Assembly (NCBI GenBank): GCA_963828505.1
Contig: CAWHFM010000011.1
Coordinates: 62,001-126,000, forward strand
Origin: Bog-473 sp963828505
GTDB taxonomy: Bacteria > Actinomycetota > Acidimicrobiia > Acidimicrobiales > RAAP-2
DNA: 64,000 nucleotides
Direction of reading: 5' to 3'
Both the position numbers and the translations under genes were made by a program. Shown piece after piece: positions 58,615-64,000 of the stretch. Position 1 is the first letter of the stretch, and each line of letters starts with the position of its first letter. The notes under the pieces were generated by a model. That model was not told the DNA's origin. It did not search any database and was given only the letters and a program-made list of their open reading frames with translations.

Positions 58615-59376
58615 TTACGGGATCAGGGATTTGAGCCGTTGCCACACGATCTCCAGCGTCTGCCGGTACGACGGAGCCTCAGGGAACAACCCGGGCACTA
58701 CGGTGTCGTAGCTGTCGGCCATGTCCCGGATTTGGCTTTCGATCCGGTCGAGGCGGTTGGACCTCCCCTTGGCGACGAGCTCGAACTTCACCTGGGCAAG
58801 GCGAGCAATGTCGTCGTCCGACGCGGGTTCGCGTTTCAACATCGTCGCCAGGTCAGCAAAGTCTGTCGGCCGCAGCCTCTGGGCGAGGGCTCTGAGCTTC
58901 TCAGCCGCCATCTCCGCCATGGCCATCGTCTGAATCTCAAAGTCCTCGTAGAAGGGGGCACCGATTAGCGCCGGAACCGGGTCGTCGACCACGGTCTCGC
59001 GATAGCTGACCTCGACTTGGACTGTCGTGCTCGGAAACGTATCGCCGGTGACGGCCACGTTGTCAAAATCGAGGCTGCGTGCTGAATCGGTCTTCGGCTC
59101 GTCCGGCGAAAACCTGACGATGTTGCGGATACTGGCCTGGCTGATCGCCTCCGCAACCCGGTCGCCGTCGAGCTTGTGGAGCGGAGGTTCGTGGCGCGTG
59201 GCATCGACGTCCTTGCTGAAGCGTAGGAGTCCATAGACGTGGCGGAGGACGAACCCTCCCTTGAAGACCAGCTGTCTCGGAAACGAAGCCGACAGCTGGT
59301 TGGCGAGCGTGATGAGCCCGAAGTCGCGCACCGCGGCCTCGAGGCCGCCCGGCATCGCCTCGAGCAAGTCGGCCAC
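58615..59376 (-). CDS. AbiEii-type nucleotidyltransferase toxin
   Basis: The 253-residue protein matches AbiEii/DUF1814 nucleotidyltransferases: QLVFKGGFVLRHVYGLLRFS has the KGG at 39-41, followed by SKDVDATR with the acidic pair that binds metal; later YEDFEIQTMAMAEMAAEKLR and LRPTDFADLATMLK. The family acts as a toxin in type IV toxin-antitoxin pairs and in phage abortive infection. Its AbiEi partner lies at 61311-62117 but an IS1182-type element separates them. The GTG start directly follows an in-frame TGA. Expression without the original operon promoter is uncertain. Confidence 0.8.
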   Translation of the reverse strand: MADLLEAMPGGLEAAVRDFGLITLANQLSASFPRQLVFKGGFVLRHVYGLLRFSKDVDATRHEPPLHKLDGDRVAEAISQASIRNIVRFSPDEPKTDSARSLDFDNVAVTGDTFPSTTVQVEVSYRETVVDDPVPALIGAPFYEDFEIQTMAMAEMAAEKLRALAQRLRPTDFADLATMLKREPASDDDIARLAQVKFELVAKGRSNRLDRIESQIRDMADSYDTVVPGLFPEAPSYRQTLEIVWQRLKSLIP

Positions 59377-59439
59377 TCACTGGCGCCACCCCACAGGCGC
59401 CGGGGCCTTTGGGCGCTCACATCAATGCCCGTTCTGGCT

Positions 59440-61349
59440 CTAGGTGAGTGGTGTGAAACGAGGGGTCGGTATTGGCCGGACGGGCTGTTCGCGAAAGCTA
59501 CGCCGCCGCACGACGCGGCTGTCGCCGCGGGAGCCGGGCCGGCCAGGCGACCGGGACAGCACCCAGGGACGTCCGCGAGGGCTGCATGTGGTTCAGGCCA
59601 CCTCCCAACGACCCTCGACGCTGCTTTGCACACCGAGCACGGCCAGACGGGCCAGGTTCGTGGCGGCGGCCAGCAGGCTGAAGTCGGCGCCGACTTTCAC
59701 GGTGCCGCGGACCCGAGCTCGGCGGCCACCGTGTCGGCGGCGCATGAGGTGGGCGAGCTTTCGCTCCACCTTCGGGCGCGTGGCGCGGTAGTCGTCTTGC
59801 CACCCCGGGTCGCGCTGGCGTCGGCGGGCGCGGGCGAGCGCCTCTTCGTGGGCACCGATGCCGATGCTGCGTCCGCCGGGCGACGTGGTGCACTCGGGTC
59901 GCAGGGCGCAGGTGGTACAGGCGTCTTTGAAGTACGCCAGGCCGCCGCCTTTGCGCTGAGGGCGGATCGCCACGCTGACACCGGCCGGGCAGGTGACCGT
60001 GCCCGCGGTGACGTTGACGTCGAAGTGGTCTTTGGTGAAGAGGCCGCCGGCGGCCACCGGGTTCTGGGTCTTGCACCTCGACTCGATGCCCTCGTCCTCG
60101 AGACGCTCTTGGAAGCGCCCGGTCCCATAGGCGTTGTCGCCATAGACGCTGGCCCGCTCATCGTCATCGACCTCCCCGCCATTGTCTTCGGACTCCTCGT
60201 CGAGCGCGTGGCGCACCAAGAGTGCTTTCGCTCTCGGCCAAGAGGTCGGCAATGAGGTCCTCGGCCACGGCGGCATCGCCCACGTTGCCCGCGCTGACGA
60301 CGGTCTCGGTGATGATCTCTGAGTCCGGGTCGACGGCGGCGTGGCCCTTGTAGCCATCGAAGCCCTTGGCCTGGGTCTTGTGGCCATGGCGGGCCTCGGG
60401 ATCGACCGTCGAGATGACCCGATCAGCCGCCACGCCGCGCACGATGCGAAAGGTGGCGCCTGCGCTCTCTTCGATGTCTTGGCCGACGACGGTGGCGAGC
60501 AGAGTGGCGGCCTCGCTCAGGGCGGGGCCGACTTCTTTGCCCTCGAGGACCATGAGGCAGGCGTAGGCGTCCTTGGCCCGACTGTCGACGAGGGCCTCAC
60601 GGGCGCCGGCGTCGTCCCAGTCGATCTGGGGCTTGGCCGCGCTGGCGTAGTCGTCCCCGCTCTTCATGGCCTCGCGCACGTGGGCGGCCAGTTCGGGGTC
60701 GGCCACCTTGAGCACGCCCCGGATGGCCGAGCGGATGAGAGTCACGGTGTCCATGGTGGCCACCGCGTCATAGAGCGGGGTCGAGTCCAAGACGCGCTTG
60801 CGTCCGACGAGTCCAGCCTCTTTGGCGGCGTCACGGGTGACGTCGAAGATGCGGTTGGGATGTTCGGAGCGCCGCAGGCGCTCGCGCATGTCGACGAGGA
60901 CGGTGTGGGCGAAGCTCGTCCACCCCTCAGTGTCGTAACCGCCGGTGCCGGCTGCGTAGCGCCAGCGGTTGTCGAAGCAATAGCGCTCGACCGCCTCGCG
61001 GTCAGAGAGCCCTTCGAGGCGCTGGAGCACCATGACCACGGCGACGACCGAGGGCGGCACCGAACGTCGGCCCTTGTCGTCGAAGAGATCGCTGAAGGCC
61101 TCGTCGGGGAAGAGCCGATCGCGCTCGCGGTGCAAGAAGACATAGATCGAATGCGCTTCGAGCGTCTCGTCGCAGAACCTCGTCACGTCGTCGAGCAGGT
61201 CGCCTTGCTTGTTGGCCACACCGAGCGCCATGGGTCCCTCCGGAGCCGAGAACTACAACGATGTAATTCTCCCAGATCCTGACCCAGAACGCGAATCGAG
61301 CCTCACCAGGTCAGCGCGCTTCATGACGCGAAAGACACCACCCACCTAG
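59440..61349 (-). mobile_element. IS1182-type insertion sequence between AbiEi and AbiEii
   Basis: The ends are inverted repeats: on the plus strand CTAGGTGAGTGGTGT from 59440 and on the minus strand CTAGGTGGGTGGTGT from 61349, 14 of 15 bases alike. They bound about 1.91 kb containing a frameshifted transposase on the minus strand. The right end falls inside the last codons of the AbiEi gene. No clear target duplication is seen next to these ends. The end sequence resembles that of the element at 1-528. Confidence 0.75.
59593..61231 (-). pseudogene. IS1182-family transposase, frameshifted
   Basis: Frame one (ATG 61231 onward) carries the N-terminal DUF772 part (FDDKGRRSVPPSVVAVVMVL, LSDREAVERYCFDNRWRYAA) and the beginning of the DDE domain (VLDSTPLYDAVATMDTVTLI; GYKGHAAVDPDSEIITETVV). 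Near 60225 the frame changes: the continuation YGDNAYGTGRFQERLEDEGI, the cysteine-rich insert (YFKDACTTCALRPECTT) and the C-terminal PKVERKLAHLMRRRHGGRRA are in the +1 frame to the stop at 59593. One extra base near GAAAGC accounts for it. Genuine inactivation or a sequence error are both possible. Confidence 0.85.
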
Positions 61350-62117
61350 GAGCGCGTTGACGACGACTCGCCAGTCAGAGTTGAGGGGCCCCTCGGCGAC
61401 TCCCCGGGGGCGCATCAGCACGGGAGCGCGGTTGTCGCCGATCAGCTCTCGATACGGCGCGGCCGCGGCCGTTCCGAAGAACCGCTCGACCACCAGGCCC
61501 ACGCGCCACGCCGCCGCACGCGAGTCGTAGCGAATCACCGTCTCAAGCAATCGGTCCAAGAATGCCGGATTCCTTGATGGCGCCATGAGCAACGCGTCCA
61601 AGGCCTGTGTGAGGGTGACCGCGTAGCGCGGATGATTCAGCACGTCGACGATGGCGCGCTCTGGAACCGCGTACTGCGGTCGAGCGCCCTCTTCCCATCC
61701 CCAAATGTTCGTGCGGTCAGTCAGGAGGAACGTCGCCGTCTGCCCTCGGTACGAGAGCTTCTCGACGCGTTCTGAGACCAACACGATGACTCCAAAGAAG
61801 TGCTGGTCGCTCAGTTCGTAGTGCTCAAGCGCCCGGCCACCCGTGATCAGATAGGGCTGGGGCGCAACCGCATCGATCAGGTCCGCCATGTCGATGCCGA
61901 GGTGGCCAAGTGCGTCCGGCAGCACGAGCAGGTCCTTGCGAACTCTCACAACTCGCCCTGCCCGGACCAACCGCCCAATAGCCTTCTGAGCCGCTTGGCG
62001 GTCACCGGTGCGCTTGACGACCGCGTCGAGGTCATCCGACGGCACCGCCACGCCGCGGCGCCCGGCGTCTACGGCAGCGCGGTGCAGGTCGCGGAGTACT
62101 TGGTCCTCAAGTCTCAT
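61311..62117 (-). CDS. AbiEi-type antitoxin/transcriptional regulator
   Basis: The 268-residue protein has an N-terminal winged-helix region (LDAVVKRTGDRQAAQKAIGR, LVRAGRVVRVRKDLLVLPD) and an AbiEi-like middle (PYLITGGRALEHYELSDQHF) and C-terminal part (AVPERAIVDVLNHPRYAVTL). In AbiE systems AbiEi represses the operon and blocks the toxin. ATG 62117 has TACTAT at 62124-62129 six bases upstream, consistent with a leaderless start; a GTG at 62144 is an alternative. The final residues LGGWCLSRHEAR may come from the inserted IS, because the inverted repeat begins at that point. Confidence 0.75.
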   Translation of the reverse strand: MRLEDQVLRDLHRAAVDAGRRGVAVPSDDLDAVVKRTGDRQAAQKAIGRLVRAGRVVRVRKDLLVLPDALGHLGIDMADLIDAVAPQPYLITGGRALEHYELSDQHFFGVIVLVSERVEKLSYRGQTATFLLTDRTNIWGWEEGARPQYAVPERAIVDVLNHPRYAVTLTQALDALLMAPSRNPAFLDRLLETVIRYDSRAAAWRVGLVVERFFGTAAAAPYRELIGDNRAPVLMRPRGVAEGPLNSDWRVVVNALLGGWCLSRHEAR

Positions 62118-62291
62118 GGGTACATAGTAGTCAACAAAAGGCACTATTCATACCTTTCACTGTCATAGTTGTACGGAAGGAACTCCGACCTGAAGCTGCC
62201 CCTTTGGTGGAGCGGCGCCTCTCCCGGGCCATACAGGCCACTCTTCGCCTTTCGCACAGATCGGGGCTGACTCTGCGCCTCTGAGCTCGCC

Positions 62292-62450
62292 CGACGGTGT
62301 CGTCGTAGGTAGGTGCCCAGGCGGCGTAGCCCCGGCACGCGTGAGCGTCTCGTAGTGACTGCGGTCGAAGCGCACGAAATCGGTCATGTTGGCCTGCTCG
62401 TGCCGGTTCCCCGTTGCTCCTGGCGCCCGTCCGAGTCCCCGGCCTGAGCG
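62292..62450 (-). repeat. Diverged copy of the methyltransferase 5' end (pseudogene fragment)
   Basis: This stretch aligns with 58439-58600 in the same orientation, at roughly 80% identity by eye, including the first 32 codons and the upstream DNA. The translation begins MTDFVRFDRSHYETL like the intact gene (MTDFTRFDRRHYETL) but a 1-bp indel breaks the frame soon after. It lies upstream of AbiEi, so the two copies enclose the AbiE locus and its IS. Confidence 0.85.
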
Positions 62451-62473
62451 GTCCGAACGCGACTCGGGCCCGG

Positions 62474-62512
62474 GGCTCGGGCTCGGGCCCGGGCTCGGGC
62501 TCGGGCTCGGGA
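62474..62512 (+). repeat. GGGCTC hexamer run
   Basis: About six imperfect copies of GGGCTC/GGGCCC follow each other between the methyltransferase fragment and the next gene. Composition is very GC-rich. It may mark an unstable junction; no function is suggested. Confidence 0.8.
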
Positions 62513-63064
62513 TCAGGCCATGTGCGGCAGGGCGATGACCGGATCGAGGGACGACGAAGTACGGCCCGCCAGCTCGGCTCGGGCGAAGTCGCGCAGCGCC
62601 TCCTCGTGGGCGACGAGCAACTCGGCGACGTCCCGCTCGGAGGGATTCAGCTCGCCGATGCGCTGGTAGAGCGGAATGAACTGGCCCGTGATCGCCACCG
62701 TGGCCGACATGAGGTCCTCCCACGAGGCGTCGGCCGAGCCTTCGGCGAGCGCGGCGGCGAGGTCGAGCTGCTCCTGGTCGGGCGCCGTCGGGATACCGGC
62801 CCGGGTTAGAGCGGGGGCGACCGCCTCCTTGGTGCGACGCTCGAGGGTCTCGAGCACCCGCATGGCGCCGGCGTGATCCGATTCGGACCGGTCGTCGAGG
62901 ATCACGGCCAGGCGGCCGAACAGGATTTCGCCGAGGACCTCGCCCTGGTAGGCCTGGACCCAGAGCGCCTCGATCCCGTCGTCGTCGGAGAAGATCGGTG
63001 GCAGTGCCGTGTCCCCGGTGCCGGCCGGGTCGGAGCCTGCCGCGGTGGTGTCAGTTCCGGTCAT
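62513..63064 (-). CDS. Conserved hypothetical protein, predicted all-helical
   Basis: The 183-residue protein is rich in Ala, Glu and Leu, predicted helical (ALWVQAYQGEVLGEILFGRL, ERRTKEAVAPALTRAGI, ELLVAHEEALRDFARAELAG). The pattern of Glu in helices (WVQAYQGEVLGE; AHEEAL) recalls ferritin-like four-helix bundles but metal ligands cannot be assigned. ATG 63064. Cytosolic. Convergent context gives no clue. Confidence 0.6.
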   Translation of the reverse strand: MTGTDTTAAGSDPAGTGDTALPPIFSDDDGIEALWVQAYQGEVLGEILFGRLAVILDDRSESDHAGAMRVLETLERRTKEAVAPALTRAGIPTAPDQEQLDLAAALAEGSADASWEDLMSATVAITGQFIPLYQRIGELNPSERDVAELLVAHEEALRDFARAELAGRTSSSLDPVIALPHMA

Positions 63065-63143
63065 GTCGCCCGACGCTATCGCTGCGGCGTCGGCGTGGCA
63101 CGGGCTGGCGATCCTCGCCGCTCCAGCCGCCGCTGGCCAGGAC

Positions 63144-63524
63144 TCAGCGCGCGTCGGCTCCCAAGGCCGCCCGCAACGCGGCCAGGTCAGCCGCTCCGAA
63201 GACCACGCGGTTCTGAGTGGCGACGTAGACGAGGTCGAGGTCGACGCCGGCCTTGGCGATCTGGCGGGTCAGGTCGGCCAGCACACCCGAGCGGTCCTCG
63301 ACGTCGACCACGACGACCTCGCGCTCCCTGGTGACCGCCAGGGAGGAGATCGCCAGCGCGTGCTTGGCCGCCTCGGGATGGGGCACGAGGATATGGAGCT
63401 CGGCCCGCCCACTCCGTCCGAGACAGGTGGCCGAGGCGATGTTGACGCCGGCGTCGCTTATGGCCGCAGCCACCTCGGCCAGCGAGCCCGGAGTGTTCTC
63501 GATGTCGATGACCAGATCGAACAT
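63144..63524 (-). CDS. Tandem ACT-domain protein
   Basis: From ATG 63524 (GGAGG seven bases upstream) the 126-residue protein contains two ACT repeats: FDLVIDIENTPGSLAEVAAA, ISDAGVNIASATCLGR and later VVVVDVEDRSGVLADLTRQI, AKAGVDLDLVYVATQ. ACT domains bind amino acids and regulate enzymes. No catalytic domain is fused, so it may be a stand-alone regulator. Neighbours give no target. Confidence 0.82.
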   Translation of the reverse strand: MFDLVIDIENTPGSLAEVAAAISDAGVNIASATCLGRSGRAELHILVPHPEAAKHALAISSLAVTREREVVVVDVEDRSGVLADLTRQIAKAGVDLDLVYVATQNRVVFGAADLAALRAALGADAR

Positions 63525-63666
63525 CTCACCCTCCACAATCGTTCAGGCACAATCGCTCAGGATCCCGATTCTCTCATCCCTCGAGGCCGCATGAGATCCC
63601 GATCGATCGCCGGCTCATGAACGACGAGCTGACGGGGTCGGCCCGGCTAGCCCTCCCTTCGGCGTC

Positions 63667-64000
63667 TCAGAGGGCCGGCGGGCGCCGGAGCCGCCGGCGC
63701 CGCGAGACGACGGCTAGGAGCGCGCCTGCCGCGGTGAGCAGGACACCGATGACGAAGAGCACCGGCGTCATTCCGGTCACGGCGAACGGCGGCCCCGACG
63801 GCGTGGTTGCGGCGCTCACCGTCTCCGCCGGTTCACCCGGTGCGACGACGGCTGCGGAGCCGAGAGTGGTAGCCGCCAGGCTGTCTCCGTAGCTGTAGCA
63901 CCCGGCCGTGACGAGCTGTACCGACGGCGTGACCACCGAGCCATCACCCGAGACCTGCACCGTGCCAGTGCCGGCGACCCCGCCGTAGCTGGCGGAGGTG
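63667..64000 (-). CDS. C-terminal end of a cell-surface protein with a sorting-like signal (partial)
   Basis: The frame is open to the right window edge and ends at 63667. The visible 110 residues are Ser/Thr/Gly-rich and then have PPFAVTG, a hydrophobic helix MTPVLFVIGVLLTAAGALLA and the basic tail VVSRRRRLRR. FAVTG resembles the LAxTG sorting motif of class E sortases of high-GC Gram-positives. The N-terminal part is outside the window. Confidence 0.7.
   Translation of the reverse strand, partial: TSASYGGVAGTGTVQVSGDGSVVTPSVQLVTAGCYSYGDSLAATTLGSAAVVAPGEPAETVSAATTPSGPPFAVTGMTPVLFVIGVLLTAAGALLAVVSRRRRLRRPPAL

Noticed and set aside
461..61300. Similarity of CAGAATCGCGAATCGA near 461 to CAGAACGCGAATCGA near 61277
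   Set aside because: Short and within AT/GC-mixed IS leader DNA; it may reflect common IS leader sequence but is too short to claim.

Overview
The window looks like a high-G+C actinobacterial chromosome. WhiB, the histidine-phosphatase/DUF3090/SCO1664-like trio, a paired ArsA-like ATPase operon with DUF3107, and a PdtaS-type kinase all point that way. A complete System I cytochrome c maturation operon together with an FrhB-like protein suggests a deep-branching class such as Acidimicrobiia. That placement is inference; no rRNA gene is present to test it. I saw no rRNA, tRNA or CRISPR array.

Layout. 1-3.2 kb is a decayed ECF sigma/anti-sigma locus. It is cut by an IS1182-type element at its 5' side and by a complete IS3 element, and is followed by 20 perfect heptamer repeats. 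3.2-15.2 kb holds housekeeping and stress enzymes: GNAT, PNPOx-like proteins, PIG-L deacetylase, DEAD-box helicase, peroxiredoxin, Fpg-type glycosylase, FrhB-like iron-sulfur flavoprotein, thioesterase, GlxA-type regulator, a VOC protein and an MDR reductase. 15.4-26 kb is accessory DNA: a DinB/DUF664 gene split by an antisense group II intron, secreted proteins, and two large STAND-type regulators (a cyclase-ATPase-TPR protein and a LuxR-type ATPase). The second regulator lies between two direct copies of the 3' end of a flavoprotein gene. 26-37.5 kb carries that flavoprotein, a frameshifted kinase, a family 5 uracil-DNA glycosylase, the conserved trio, a nucleoside hydrolase, an MBOAT/SGNH acylation pair, ETF and a GDPD. 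37.6-46.5 kb has whiB with a perfect TGTGA-N6-TCACA site, the PdtaS-like kinase, the ArsA pair and a dGTPase. 47.6-50.8 kb is an iron-sulfur module (Mrp, cysteine-rich SufR-like regulator, cysteine desulfurase). 50.8-57.8 kb is ccmABCDEFGH plus a CcmI-like protein in one overlapping operon. 58.4-62.4 kb is an AbiEi/AbiEii toxin-antitoxin locus split by an IS1182-type element and bounded by two direct copies of a methyltransferase 5' end. 62.5-64 kb has a hypothetical protein, an ACT-repeat protein and the tail of a cell-wall-anchored protein.

Several genes (DJ-1/PfpI, aminoglycoside kinase-like, UDG, SGNH, transposase, possibly dGTPase) carry single-base frameshifts. They may be sequencing errors rather than decay. 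Several GTG-start genes have a TANNNT box 6-8 bases upstream and no Shine-Dalgarno, which suggests leaderless transcripts.
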